Positions 12,061 to 25,700 of a DNA stretch of 64,000 nucleotides are shown here, piece after piece. This DNA is from Isoetes taiwanensis. Taxonomy: Eukaryota > Streptophyta > Lycopodiopsida > Isoetales > Isoetaceae. Location of the stretch: contig JAJEKV010000028.1 in assembly GCA_021234155.1 (NCBI GenBank), positions 855,998-919,997 on the forward strand, read 5' to 3'. Both the position numbers and the translations under genes were made by a program. Each line of letters opens with the position of its first letter. Position 1 is the first letter of the stretch. The notes beneath the pieces are model-generated. The model was not told the DNA's origin and ran no database searches. It was given only the letters and a program-made list of their open reading frames with translations.

Positions 12061-13800
12061 GCGCATAAATTAAAATGTGCTCTACCATGTGACTAAACAC
12101 TGCACCAAACTTTAGTATTATCTTATAAAAATTCCGCACTACATGTAAACCATCCTTGCAGTGTATTTTCCAAGGTGGATAATTTCGATGTCATGACAGA
12201 CTAACCCAGAAGAGAATGTATCTATGATAATGTACGGGTATGAATAATGATATTATAATGCATTGACGCCACTCAGTACACATCGCACTGCATTTACATG
12301 TACACATCGACTATAAGCAAGGTAGTACCTGACAACCAGGACCTATTATGTTGTACATGTAAGGCCACATGTGAATATATCCTTGCCATGTGGCAATAGT
12401 GATCCCACATGCACAACCCTACCGACCTGATCCTTCCATCTCTAACCCTAAAAAGAGCATTCTCAAAAGTACCCTTCGTCGTTGCCGCTACCCCAAAGCA
12501 CGCCCTCTTTGGCTACATTCGATCAAACAACGAGATCCGCCCCTGCCAGACCGCCAGCTTGCATTGGGATTCCACGCCAACATGTCGCCTTCAACAACCT
12601 CGAGTCCGGCCAAATAGCCTACTTCTGATCAATGTTTTCATGACGCCAGGAGCAGCCCGCGGTATCATGATCCTGTGAGGTTGCCACCTACCTTAATTCT
12701 GGACGTACCCATAGCCATTCTTGGTTCCTATCTAACCCATAGATGCAAAAGAACCTACTCAATGAACTCGTAGAAGGTTTAGGCTCATGGTCATGGATAT
12801 TCGTTTATTTTCATTCATATGGTTCTATGATGTATAAATGACTGCTCTCACTATGTATTGAAAGCAAAGGAACGTGCTTTAGTAGATGTGATTCTAGATT
12901 AGCCCCCATAAACTTCCAATTAATGCGTATGTGTATAAGAGCTCCATGCATTGGGGGTGGAGGGGCCATGCCGCTTACAAGGGAAACCCAAACCGATGGC
13001 AGATTCCTTCCTGGTGCGTGAAAAACCCTGGAATGGGAATATTGGGTGACTTGAGGCTCATCTATGGTATCCATCATGGGCTCAACACCTTCTTGGATGG
13101 TGAGCCACCTCACGGGGTTGAAGTCAGAGATTACAGCAAGGGTCTTCAGTCTCCAATATTAGAGTGTATCTGGAGGAGAGAGTTATCTCCCATGGGGACT
13201 CATAGGGGGAGATGTAACCTGTGGTGAGAAGTCCACAGGCCCAGCCAATGCGGTCCCAAAACTTATCACCCTATCCGGCAGTATACACAGGAGGGTAGAT
13301 GGAGTGCTACCCAACGATCATGTTCTTACGCCTAAATCCATTTGCACACCTTGACCTCCGGAGAAAGCCGCTATGTACCTTGAGTCCGAGCTCTGCAGGA
13401 TGCATTGTCGTCATATAGTCAAACAGGATGATAGTTTCATGTTACACATCCCCACCGTGTTTAAGTATGCATTATTTGTTGTTATGTACCTCTATGTTAC
13501 ACGCCAGATTAAGAAAATGGATCCCGAGGAGCTGTGGTAAATGACATACTCAGCCTCCCACGTAGGATTCTCGGCCTCACATCGAATCCCACGTTAGATG
13601 GCCTGGCGGTAGCATGGCCAAAGAGAGTAAATCGAATTGCGGTAATGTATGTATAATCGCATATGATCGGTGAACGCTCACAATGGTATCGTGGCAATGA
13701 TCTGGTTGATCAAGATCACACCCGCCACCACCCAATACGTCCAATTGTCCTAAAACCAGCCTTGAAGTTAACAAACCCGTGCAAAGAACCCTCTAAATAG
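12060..13800 (+). repeat. LTR-like repeat family, copy 2
   Basis: This is the same family as 1,080-2,610. Matching landmarks include TATGAATAATGATATTATAATG at about 12,240 (compare CATGAATAATCTGATATTATA at about 1,106), GTAAGGCCACATGTGAATATATCCTTGCC at about 12,359 (compare about 1,230), and GGCAGTATACACAGGAGGGTAGATGGAGTG at about 13,276 followed by AAATCCATTTGC at about 13,336. The last pair matches the inverted copy especially well. The middle part, 12,600-12,950, is poorly conserved. It follows the gypsy pol remnant on the same strand and is its likely 3' LTR. Long LTRs above 1 kb are common for plant gypsy elements. Confidence 0.5.
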
Positions 13801-15900
13801 GAGAGAGATTTTTTCCCACAATATATATTAACTTAGCTATAACGATACCTAGAAAAACACTTCTAGTAGTCCCACGAACCATGAGCACCATTAGAATTAT
13901 TATTCAATATCCTTTTCCATGCATCTCTTTCTGCATTATTCGTAATCTCTAGCTGGCAAAAGGAAACTTATTCCAAAAGATACAAAAGGAAGAATCAATA
14001 TAGCTACATCATTGAAACAGATATCACAAAGATTACCAAATGCATAAATATCAAACTATATACCAAACGTCCAAGAACTGACGAGGACACCATTAGAATC
14101 CGTCCACGTTCTTCGTGTGAATTTTCGCATTGTCTCAAAACCAAAATGTCCTAAAGAACTAAGCATTTGAAGCTACCAAACACTAGTTACTAAGTAACAT
14201 GCAATTTCCATGCTTCTAACCCCTAAAGATTCCTAACCCCATAACACATCTAGTCCTGACCTACCTTCAGTTAGACTCATTTCTCACTCATCCCCTACCT
14301 TACCCTAATTCGAGATTCAAGCATTACGGCCCCACCAAACGCAGACGGCCAAGAAGATGACCTCGCCCAGAAAGAGCAGGCGCCATGTCTTGCTCGTCAA
14401 CAAAAAGCCTCCGAACGCTAAGTGCCAAGAACAAAGACACCACCAAATCGAGGAATAAAAAGCTTTATCGTCCAGAAACTCTAGAAGAGCTGCAGAGAAG
14501 CAAAAGGGTGAGAAAGAGGAAAAGAGGAAGTACAGAGAGTGAGAGAGAAAGAGTAACAACAGAAAGTAATGCCATGCAGGATGAAGAATAGAGAGACCAA
14601 GGAAAAGGGCGCCGCCAGAAGAGCACCTAACAGAAGAACAAGTCCTGATAATGACAAAGTCTACTAAGAAAAATGTAAACGAAAGTGGAATCACCATTAC
14701 GACAGAACCTACACGCAGCCCCGGCCTCTAGCATCCGGACACGTAATAAACTCGAGCCGGGAGACCGCCGTTGCCTATCCAAGGAAATTACGCGAGAAGA
14801 GGGATCTCAGAGTGTGCAAAATCCTCCAAGGCTCTTGGAGTGCAGTCCACATACGTCGGTAATGGAGAGCCTGGTAAAATTAATAAACACGACTGCGACA
14901 AGAGTCATAGGGTTCCACCATTCCTCGCGGTGGAAGCCTATCCCCAACAATCCCAAGAAACCACGCGAAAACGCAAAAGGAGTCCTAAGGTTCTCGTCCC
15001 AAGATAGGTACCACGAAGCGAGATGGCCGCTTATCGTGCCTACGAAGATGTACCATGCCTATAAGAACCCACTATGACGCCTACACTGAAGGAGGCAAAC
15101 CTACGGCAGCGCATCATTTGAAGCCTCTGACCAGACGCTACCCGAGCCAACACCGGGCTAGTCACGGGATGAAGCTGAGAAGAGACTGCCTTCAAGAGGT
15201 GCCAAAGAAATTCCCGCACTTCAACGGCTACCGCTTCCCAATACCACGCAGCACCGCAAAGGCTGGCCAAGGAGATAATGATGAGTTCATCACGTGATTT
15301 TAGACCTACTCAATTACATGCCGCCAGCAAATGCAAAGAAGCAAAGCGCAGATGGAGTTATTTAACTTCAAGACTATTTTGGCTCGTCCCCACGAAGAGA
15401 ATAACCCGGATGAAGACCAAGCATTGGTTTGAGGTTCATCAAGAGAAAAGGAGTAGATAGTAGAATTCTAACATCTCAAGGGCAAAAATTTAATAAATAT
15501 GCTATGATGTGTTATAAATGTTCTGCCACCCTGTTAGTCTCAGTATTCCAGGTGCAATTTGTTTCCATGAAAACAAATAAATTTAGGACTAAAGATCCAG
15601 AACAGAATGCTCAACCGCCATTTGATTGTCCAAATTGACTTCTATGATTTCTCAAAACTATTACTCGCCTATACACCTAGTTTTAAGTACCCTAAATCCA
15701 GGTCCCAAGACTGCATTTGAGCACCACTACTCGAGAAAAAGGTGAATTACATGTTATCATATCACCACTTGTCAGTATCAACCTAAACAAGGCCCAGCAT
15801 CTGAAAATGCTATGAGCATCATTAGAAGAATCCAAATGCCCTCCTCATGATTCTCGACTACTCAACAGCCAGAACCCAAATGGACCAAAAGTGCCCAACC
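13801..15900. other. Unassigned, decayed repeat-like DNA
   Basis: Several overlapping open frames on both strands (for example 14,317-14,697 minus and 14,685-15,077 plus) have no recognisable motif. The plus strand from 14,385 to 15,460 is rich in Lys, Arg, Ser and Glu codons, as in some gag regions. I could not place a gag signature, so no gene is called. Confidence 0.35.
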
Positions 15901-15919
15901 CTACAAAATTTGTTAGGGC

Positions 15920-16270
15920 TTTCTTTATAAATAGAAGCATAACCCCCACATTCATACTACTGTTCTCGCTTTTAAGGCCATTTTTCAGCTCTAGACTTTC
16001 TAAATCAGTTTCCTCGACATCCCCTTAAAGATGGCTACTTCAGTATCCCTTCATCACTTGATATAGCCACCTCATGCTACAAAGTAGATGTTAACCCAGT
16101 TTTCAATGTATTATATTCCGTAAAAGAGTTTGATTTAGTAGCCACTCTAGCAAACCTCGCTCGCCCAAACAAATCTTGCAAGAATTCCGCATCACCAGAC
16201 CCCACTCTGCAAGCAGTCCTCCGTAAATAAAACTTTGCACCCAAGGTTGCCCTCGCAGGAAGCAATCAGC
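15920..16270 (+). repeat. TATA-containing module, copy 2
   Basis: TTCTTTATAAATAGAAGC at about 15,922 and AGTAGATGTTAACCCAG at about 16,083 mirror the order and spacing of the module at 5,300-5,640. After the second landmark a frame stays open for about 45 codons (to about 16,230) and then stops. This may be the leader and start of a gag gene of one family, or an unrelated duplicated segment. Confidence 0.35.
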
Positions 16271-17876
16271 CTGTCAAGACCAAGCTGAACAATAGAGCTA
16301 AACGTTTCACGGACGTTCATAACCTTACTGGAGACGATATACTTCTCCCATAATGCAAGCCTTGTATCATACCTTCATTATAAGGTTGTGAACAACATTG
16401 GAAGTCCAATTCATTCCATTAAACCAATATCCTCGACTCTACCACGTAAGAGTGTCGCTTACAGCATGTCAACCTGAGTCCGACAAGAGGAGGAAGAACA
16501 AGACCCATGAAGAAGTATCAAGATTTAATCCAAGAGGACCTAGAGGAGGACAAGCTGAGGCCGAAGAGTTCACCCCTTCCTTCACCTGATCTTCCAACAC
16601 ATACAGCACCACTTCTTTGGACCCTGGGCATTACCAAAATTGGCCCCAATAATAATGGTGGAAGAACAGTATATCCTCCCTAATGGTATCAAGAATTTAT
16701 CGAGTGTTTTAGAAAGAGAATACCTATCGATGAACTCCTACAATTGCTTCCAACAACACAGTATTCCACCATCGATCAAAGGAAACGCAAGAATTCCCCG
16801 GCCCATTCATAGCTTTAGACGCATACAGGCGTAATGAGAGATATGGCACCGTAACGCCCCAGAGTAATGATTCCAAATTTAAGATCCATCCATCGTATAT
16901 CATCTAGCCATTCAAAGAACGAATGGGCCCCACAAGTACTAAGTGCCCAATGCCAGCCTTCAAGCAGCAAAGCAGGGGATTCAGGTGGTATGCGAACTCA
17001 TCAATCAGCCCGGATCAAGGTCGACCGCTGGTTACCACACTATATCAAGGGATGTCACATATCCAGAGCAGGGAGGCATAGGTTCATTTAACCTACGCAC
17101 AAAGGGCACCGTGACTAGGTGGTTCATTTGCTCGACCGATCGAGCAGCAGCAGTTATAGTGATACACAAGGATTCTACCAGCCAGGAGAGGCTATCCGCC
17201 TATTGGTTAGCCTCACAGATTTGGGGAGACATGCAGGCTATATGACCACACCACACCATTCCCAGTCAACGCCCATAGCCTCAGCCGCTTATGACTTCAC
17301 AGCCTCACTCGGCTGTGGTTTTGCCGCTACCGCCTCACCCCCATAGAAGCGAGCAGAGGTATCTATCTCGCAGCGTTCATCCCGCCATCCTTAGAAGTCC
17401 TGGACCGACAATAAGCCAAGGCAACTCGCGAAAAATTCTAGAAGAATATCCAAAGATATAGGAGTAGTAGACATTACATACTCATTGTATTCCCATACTC
17501 AGCATGTATGAATATATATACTTGTGCTTATAAGTGCTATTCAAACCCTCCTAGGAAATAACCACAATTTGAATTACAAGTATACTTAACTCATTATAAT
17601 GAGTCCCCCCACTAGCCCAAGGCGTATAATGAGTCATATCAGTCAGCACTGATTCAAAACAATTTAAAATCAGATAATGTGATATCCACCATCCGTGAAG
17701 TGTGTGCCAAGTCGCTTCATTGTTCTCGACACATGTGGAGTTCCCATATAACTTTGAGCCACTTCTAGAATGGTTTAAAATGTTGGAAAATGAAAACCCT
17801 TCAACGAATCCAAAGGCCAAAGGGTAATAGCAAGTGAACAATCGACACACGACCGAAAAAGCGGCTAATTTTACTA
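16271..17876. other. Unassigned, no recognisable gene
   Basis: The plus-strand frames at 16,640-16,834, 16,867-17,091 and 16,943-17,245 show no domain. A gypsy protease-like fragment follows on the same strand, so this may be decayed gag. Confidence 0.3.
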
Positions 17877-18143
17877 TTGAGCTGCCTGCAGGACATTACT
17901 GATATGGGAGCAAAAATAATGAAGATGGGCAAATATAATCTCATAATAGGAATAGAATACTTGAGCTCAGTAAAGGCATTCATCGATTGTGGGAACAAAA
18001 AAGTCACCTTCACAGCACCTAACAGAAAGACCATAGAGATAACAGTTAAAGAGGTTACCATAATGCAATGCATGTCTAGTAAATGCATGTCTAGAAAGGT
18101 AGCATCTGTCAAATCATTTACTGTAATCTCTGCTTCTAGATGA
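17877..18143 (+). pseudogene. Gypsy protease-region fragment
   Basis: The frame reads NLIIGIEYLSSVKAFIDCG, followed by KKVTFTAPN. This matches the well-known VILGMDWL-(S)-x-H-A-x-IDC-x-x-K-x-V-x-F segment at the end of the Ty3/gypsy aspartic protease and the run-in to reverse transcriptase. The catalytic Asp-Ser/Thr-Gly would lie upstream and is not visible in an open frame. The fragment stops after about 88 codons and no reverse transcriptase follows, so it is an isolated relic. Confidence 0.6.
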
Positions 18144-19104
18144 GTGATTTGCTCTTAAGAGGCAATAGGATGTACCTTAGCAACTTAGCAAGTAATGCCT
18201 CCTGGAAGTCTTGTTAGAAGGGAAGGCTGCGAGAAGCAAAAAAAAGAAGAAAAGTGGTCATGCAGAAAGGACTCAAGTTGCTTAGATCAGAAATGAGAGG
18301 CTCATTTTGAACTTGGAGAGACACCATCGCAGAAGCTTATCTCCGAATTTTTGCAACTCTAAAAAAGAACCCTGTGGAGCAATCCCCCTCTTTGAGCCAT
18401 TGGAGGCCAGCTTTGACTCAAGCGCTATGAATTTGCTCAGCTTCCACTTGTCTAATGCTAGCAAGAATCTCCCTCTCCTCCTGGGCATTTGATAGTACAA
18501 CAGACCTACAAGCCACTAATTGCTGATAAAGAGCAATCAAAATCCCTCGATTTGCAGCAACTTGCTAATGGCCCCAATTCTTAGTAAAGGACTTCAAAGC
18601 AGCCAGGCATCAACAATCCTACTCATTCCTTTCCTTCTCATAAAGGTAGAAGTCTAGGCTTGTCTGCATCCATTTTTAAACTCCTCATCTTTCAAGAATG
18701 AAATATTTAATTTGAAGTAAATCTCAGTCCTGCTAGTCCTACTGAGTCTGAGTCTTAATCTTTGAAGTATGAGTGAACTTTATGAGGAGTGCTTTTTTGT
18801 CGTATTTAATTTCTTTGGAACTTATATCACCCCTAAATATTCCCCTTACTTTACAAGCCATCTAAATGTTATAGCAAATTCTGGTATGAATCCAGTAGTC
18901 TTGACATCTTGCAGGCATCCTTATTGTCTCCTTACTAGGCATCCTTATTGCCTCCTTACCGAACTACATATTCTAAATGAGATGCGCCTTGGACTACCTC
19001 AGTCATCAGATCCATCCATCATATACACTTCTTCTTTGAATTTCAAATGGATATGCATACACAATACAAGTTTTGAAGCTTTGAAATTGCTACAGCAAAT
19101 TCAC
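18144..19104. other. Unassigned, possible copia LTR remnants
   Basis: The 149-codon plus-strand frame at 18,769-19,218 has low-complexity duplication near 18,907-18,960 (CATCCTTATTG repeated) and no domain signature. It lies on the 3' side of a minus-strand copia element and is more likely non-coding or LTR-derived than a gene. Confidence 0.3.
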
Positions 19105-19533
19105 TGTAACAATGATATTGAACCAAACACTATAGATACATTGATTGATATTTTGCACCGATTGGATCTTCAACTAGCAATCTGCATTCTACTTCATATC
19201 ACCCGATACAGTCTGTGAAATTCTTCTTTGATTTAATAGTCATCAATTCGACCGCCATACTTCCATAGTTTTTCCCTCCAATGCATATTTAGGCCAACAT
19301 TAAACCAATAATTTAAAAGACAACTATTAAAAATGAGGCATTAGGTTTAATCTTTAATTTACCTCTTATTTTCATAACCTTTGGCAGAGCCATCCTCGAA
19401 CTCACACTTCAAATAAATGTGCAATTGTGTATAATAAGCTTGCCTGTCGTATGTTGGATCACTGGTACTTCTTAAACTATTATACCTGTCTCAAGTGCAA
19501 ATTCTGATGATTTTAACATGATTACTTTTTACA
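19105..19533 (-). mobile_element. Probable 3' LTR start of copia remnant A
   Basis: Reading the minus strand just after the pol end, a purine run (ATAAGGGGGAA) abuts TGTAAAAAG at 19,533. This is the arrangement of a polypurine tract followed by an LTR beginning with TG. The far end is uncertain. TGTAAC on the plus strand at 19,105 would give an inverted-repeat end and a length near 430 bp, but there is no second LTR to confirm it. Confidence 0.35.
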
Positions 19534-19574
19534 TTCCCCCTTATGTTATAATCAATACAGTGTATCAGTACTTT

Positions 19575-20860
19575 TAGTTCTGCAAATTTCTTTTTGGGCA
19601 AAGCCTTGGTCAAGCTATCTGCTTACTGATTTGAAGTGTTTACATATATGAGCTTTATTAATCTCTTCCCAACAACTTCCTTGCAACTCCAATTCTATAT
19701 GTTTGGATCTTTTATCATGGCTATGCAACTTGTGCTGTCACACAGAATAATTCAGTTGCTTCTAGTTGATGGTAACCTAGCTCAATCAACAACCTTCTCT
19801 CCCAAATTAAGTCCTTGATAGTTAATGCAGCTGAAGTATATTCAGCTTCAACACTAAGAGCTGCTTTTTGCATTTCCTGGCTATTGGAGCTCCTCCTAAG
19901 AATGTCAAATAACCTGAAGTGGATTTTCGAGCAGTGGCATTCTGCTTTTTGCATTTCCAGGCTATTGGGGCTCCTCCTAAGAATGTCAAATAACCTGATA
20001 TGGATTTCCCCAGTGTCAAGGTCTCCTCCCCAGTCTGCATCACAATAGGCTTGCAATTTTAGCTCATCTGTGCAATAACGAATGCCATCATTCATTGTGG
20101 CTTTAAGATATCTTAATACCCTTTTAGCTGCAGTTCAATAATCTCTATCTAGATCATTATTATATCTACTCAACATGTTTACAATATATGCTATGTTTTG
20201 GCCTAGTACAATTTGCCACATACGAGAGGCAACCTACTAGTGACCTGTATGGAACACATTTCATTTCTTCCCTTTCTACTTCTGTCATTGGGCTCATGTG
20301 AGCAGAAATTTTGCAACCTGGCACCACTAGTGTTTTGCTGATATTACAGTCCTTCATTTTAAATTTATCAAGCATCCCTTCAATTTCCTTTTCTGAGTAA
20401 GATGTTCTATTCAACCTGTCTCTTGCTCTATGCACTTCGAAATCTCCTATATCTGACATCTTCAATTTATTGTTCAAAACATTTTACAGTGCTCCAAGGC
20501 CTTGACACCGTTCGAGATCGTTATATTGTCATCTACATAAAGTACTATTATGTACCATTATGCACCATTCATTTCCACTTTCATACTTGTACTTGTTTAA
20601 ATTCCCATCATTTTGCAACTTGATGAAGCCTTGTTCTCTAAGATAAGAATCCATGCATTTATACCTCTCTGAATGACTGTTTAAGGCTATAAACTGCTCT
20701 CTTGAGTTTCCAGACTACTTTGCCACTGCCTTCTTCAAACCCTCGAGCCTGTTTTATATAGATCTCTTCCCCTAATTTCGCATTTAAGAATGCTGTGTTC
20801 ACGTCTATGTGATGGACTTCTAGATCAAAATGGACATAGGCAAAGCTTACGCTTCAAAAT
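19575..20860 (-). pseudogene. Ty1/copia pol remnant A (RT and RNase H)
   Basis: On the minus strand, in order from 20,850 leftwards, the segments read FDLEVHHIDVNTAFLNAKL (the copia RT motif before the palm), a stretch ending in KLKRAVYSLKQS, LYVDDNI with the catalytic YVDD at 20,528-20,539, MLDKFKMKDC, CVPYRSLVGCLSYVANCTRP, YCDADWGGDLDTG, then the RNase H part. The 3' end reads ADSLTKALPKKKF near 19,580-19,620, the standard copia pol terminus. Several frameshifts and stops break it. Inside RNase H, 81 bp (27 codons) are duplicated in tandem. Integrase and gag are not recognisable to the right, so the element is 5'-truncated or too decayed. Confidence 0.85.
19863..20024 (-). repeat. 81-bp tandem duplication inside copia RNase H
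   Basis: GCTTTTTGCATTTCC begins at 19,863 and again at 19,944, and the following about 65 bp are nearly identical. The offset is 81 bp, exactly 27 codons. The translated minus strand therefore shows SGYLTFLGGAPIA twice within one reading frame. Confidence 0.85.
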
Positions 20861-22708
20861 TTCCAACAGGGCATTGCCCAAGAAATGCGCTTCAATCAAA
20901 ACGGAAAGAAACCATTAATAAACCCATGCCCTCCTTCCCCAGGTCGATGACCATAGCCAAATTGATGAGATCCTGTCTGCCAAAAATACACCTGGATTTT
21001 TAGAATGCCAAGTGGAGTTTTGCTGGATTTTTTGGGCATGCCATCTAGACTTTTGCTGCTCTGCCTTAATTATAATACATGTTAGAGATTAGGGATATAC
21101 CTATGTGTTCAGAGCAATCCTAATACTGCAAACAGGAATTCCCACCTCAGTTGCAACTTGCAGAATTTCTCTTCAATTAAATCCAGCAGCTCCCTGCCCC
21201 CAGTCGGTACAAGCTCCCTTGTACAAATCTCACTTTCCGGTTCCTAGCTCCTTAGATAAATTCCCCAAAACCTTCAATTGAATTGTTCTGTTTATATCAA
21301 GAGCCTTGTACAATCTCGAAATACTGCATACATATTTTCCCCTCATACTTAAAGTTCTATCATATACTTACAGTGTTTCAACTGCGATTATTTGCAAGAT
21401 ACTCATCTGATCATCAAACAAGACAAGATAGAAATAAAGGGATATTCCGTGAAGCTGAATAAGAAATAAAAATACTAGACAGACCTGGTGATCAAAGAGG
21501 GGAAAAATAAAATCAGCCCAAACCAGGCAATTACCTGCATAGGAACAAGCAGAAATGACATACATGTAATTCAGCATTACTACTACACAACAGCACCTTA
21601 CAATAATGAGACCAACATTTCAGCACAAAAATTTGCCTAAGACCTCTAGATTAATGTAAATTTTGGCTCTGACACAGTGGTTAGTGGCCATTATAAGCTC
21701 CATTGTAATTTGACGAATCAACATAGCAATTATCCTTCATTATATTTGATATAGTTATCCATACATTATCCTAAAACATACAATGTGGATCACTTGTAAA
21801 GAGTGAATAATTCGATTATGTTACCTAAAACTTCCTTCAAAATAATAAACAAGTGATCCATTCCATAAACAACCTCAAAACTTTGACTACCTGATGTCCA
21901 AAAAGTTCAGGTTGTCTCCCAAAAGCTTTTGAAGATGCATACTTGACCGTTCACAACCATTATGGCATCAGCTGAAAATAGTCTCTGAGAAATAGAGATT
22001 GACCTGCAAAAAAGTTTGTCAATGTTCTGCGCCGTTAAGCCTCCAGTGAACCTTAGCCAAAAGTTGCATACCAAGTTGAGAAAAATTCCCAAATTCTCGA
22101 AGACTGCCATGATAAGTCTGATAGGGTGGCGAGGTCCGCAGTTGAAAAGTTGCTCACCACAACTTTTGTGGTATGGACACTACATGCCTTCAAGTGAAAT
22201 CGATTTTTCCTGCTTACGTTGTTTGAGTCAGTGATGTTTATCAGCTATCAAGAATCTAAGAAGCCATGCTTTTATCCAAAGCAGATTTCCATCTTGGATA
22301 TCCCCACAGAAGAAAAAGATGTTACTCTCAATGTCCCTGCTGTGCTAAATATTATAGATTTTTGTACTATCTCAAATTTCATATGCATTCTCTTACTTAA
22401 TACATGTGATCTCTCAAATGACAGTCCCACTTACTCTCTTGAAGGATAACTTCCTGTCTTTCTATTCTGGACCCTCCTCGCATTTTGGGAGTTCATGCAC
22501 ATCCTCAAATTCTTAATCATGTACAGCACTTGGTGCACTGAGAAGCCCAAAAGCTGTATGACCATACAATGTAGTGTTCTCTTGTCAAGTTAAGTAGGAC
22601 TAAAGGGTGAGGTCCAGATTTGTTGTATATCCTTCCTCTTTCGCATGCAAAATCATAGATTCAAGTTTGGCAGAAATATGGATAATACCTCCTCACTTTG
22701 CTTATTGC
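20861..22708. other. Unassigned non-coding DNA between copia remnant and PPR gene
   Basis: No open frame longer than about 75 codons and no family motif were found. The part nearest 20,861-21,300 could be decayed copia integrase, but I could not align it by eye. The right end is the 3' flank of the minus-strand PPR gene. No clear polyadenylation signal stands out. Confidence 0.4.
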
Positions 22709-25700
22709 TCACAACTCCTCGTAGATCTCTATCGTAGATCTTGCACGCTTTTTCCTTGCCCCCGCACGCTCTCTCAACTCGTCTATCTTAATTGCATCAT
22801 CACATCTGCCATTTCTAGCATAGATGCTTGTCATAAGCACATAAGGTGCAGAGTTTTCAGGATTCATCAGGACAAGTTGATGAAAGCACCGTAGTCCTAC
22901 TTCTATATCATTATATATAGTGCATGCACTCAACAAAGCTGTCCATGCTTCTTGAGATGGGCAGCAGAATGGAGTTTGAAGCAATTTCTCTGCCTCGTAC
23001 AACTGACCAGACCGTGCAAGAAGATCAACCATGCATGTATAATGATCCACTATGGGCAAAATCCTGTACCTTTGTATCATCGCCTCAAAACATTCATGGC
23101 CTAGAAGCACTAAGGTGGCACGGCTGCACGCAGTAAGGAGACCTGTAAATGTCGTAGCATCAGGCTTTATGCCCTGTCCTTGCATCTCTCTAAAACACTG
23201 CAGAGCCAGATTGCACTTATAATTCATGCCATATCCTCTAATCATTGCATTCCATGAAACAACATCTCGAACTGGCAGCTTTTCAAAAACCTCTTGTGCC
23301 TCTGAAAGTGAACCACCTTTGAAGTACATGTCAATTAAAGCAGTAGCAATAGAAATTTCTATTTCAAAACCCCTTTGTATAATTTCCTTGTGAATTTCTC
23401 GACCTTTGTCTATAGCTCCAATACTTGTACAAGCTAGCAAGCTGCAAAGCAGTGTAATAGCATCTGGAGGCACCCCATCCAGCTGCATCTGTATAAAGCA
23501 ATCTAGAGCCTCCTCATCAGATCCATATTCCGCATATCCTGCAATCATTGCAGTCCAAGATACAACATCACGAACTGCCATCTTGTCAAATAATTCTCGT
23601 GCCTCGAGAAGGGAGCCACCTTTGGCATACATGTCAACCAAGGTGGTGCTGATAGATAGCTCACCTCCAAACCCACGTTGTATGATCACAGCATGTATAA
23701 TTCGTCCCTTCTCCAAAGCTCCTATGCAACAACAAGCCTTTATGCTGGGAATAAATGTTGCATCATTTAGAGAGATGCCCCCATGGTGTGCCTCATCAAA
23801 GCATTTCAATGCTTGCTCAGCAAGGCCATTTTCCACATAGCCTGAAATTAGTGCATTCCATGCCACAACTTCTTGAACTGGCATTTTCTCAAAGACTTCT
23901 TGTGCCTCAACAAGTGAGCCAAACTTCCCATACATGTCTACCAAAGAGTTGCCAATAAAAGGATCAGTTTCTAATCCGTTTTGAACAGCCTCAGCATGTA
24001 ATTTTCGTCCCTCCACTATTGTTCCACAGACCTTGAAAATGCAGACAAATGTGGCAGCATTGGGACAGACGGTCTCCAACTGCATCTGTTCAAAACATTT
24101 TAGCACCAACACTCTAAGACCACTTTCTGCATACCCCATAATTAGTGAATTCCACAGCACAACATCACGGACAGGAAGTTTGTCAAAGACATTCTGTGCT
24201 TCCAAAAGTGAGCCACATTTCACATACATATCGACCAAACTGCTGCCAATGAAAAGATCATTTAAAAACCCTTGTCTGCTGATTTCATTGTGCATTGTAC
24301 GGCCCCTGTCTATGGCTCCCATGTTGGCGCATGCTTTCAAGCTGCAAACATATGTGACAGCATCTGGGCGTATGCCCTCCTGTTGCATTTGCTCAAAGCA
24401 TTTGAGTGCTTCCTGAGCAAATCCATGATCAGCATATCCTGCAAGTATTGCAGTCCAAGACGCAATGTCTCTAACCAGCAAGTTGGTAAAGAGTTCTTGT
24501 GCCTCTGCAAGAAAGCCACATTTTACATACATATCAATCAAAGCATTGCTAACGAGAAGCACCTTTGCATAACCCTTTCTTACAACTTGAACATGTATTT
24601 TTCGGCCTTTGTCAATTGCACCAATGTTCCCACAAGCCTTCAAAACAGAAGCAAACGTGACAAAATCTGGAGATGTTCCTTCTAATTGCATCTGATCAAA
24701 GCACTTCAATGCTTCTTGACCTGATCCATGGGCAGTATATCCCCCAATCAGTGAAGTCCAAGATACGACGTCCTGCACTGGAAGTTTGTCAAAGACATCC
24801 CGAGCCTCAACAAGTGATCCACATTTAACATACATGTCAATTAAAGCGTTACCCACAATCAAGTGTTTATCAAATCCCTTCTGGGCAATTTCATTGTGTA
24901 TTACCCGGCCCTTGTCTATGGCTGCCATGCTACTACAAGATCTTAGAACAGAAATAAATGTGATGGCATTTGGATAAATCCCCTCCAGCTGCATGTGATC
25001 ATAACATTTTAGTGCTCCTAGACAAAGTCGATTTTCAAGATATGCTGCAATTATTGCATTCCATGAGACAACATTTCGTATTGGCAACCCATCAAAGATC
25101 ATTTGTGCCTCCAAGAGGGAGCCACATTTGGCATACATGTCAACTACAGCATTCCCAAGTATAACGTTTTCTTCATACCCCTTCAGTGCTGCAAACTCCG
25201 CGTGAATTTCACGCCCTCTGTCTATAGCTGCAATTATGGCGCAAGCTTTTAAACTGCAGACAAATGTGACAGCATCTGGGGTCACATCTTCAAGTTGCAT
25301 CTCATTGAAACATCCCAGCACTTCTTGGCCAAGCCCATTTTCAGCATATCCTGTGATCAACACATTCCATGACACAAGATCCCGAATTGGCAGTTTGTCA
25401 AAGACTTCTCGAGCTTCTGCAAGTGCACCACATCTCGCATACATGTGGACAAGAGTATTGTTAACAAAAGGATCTGTATCCAACCCACTTTGCCTGATTT
25501 GAAGATGGATTCTTTGACCATTTAGCATATCCTTCGCCTTGGCACAAGCTCTGAGTAAAACAGTGAGAGTATAGCTAGTAGGATGTACCCTGTCCTCTTG
25601 CATTTTGTCATAAAGATTGAATGCATGATCTGATTGCCCACATTCAAAATAACCTGATATGAGGGACGTCCAAGAATGCTCATTTCGATGGAACAGAGTA

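Noticed and set aside
23406-25502. Plus-strand frames of up to 144 codons opposite the PPR gene
   Set aside because: They are antisense shadows of an intact repeat gene. Their own repetition mirrors the PPR repeats.
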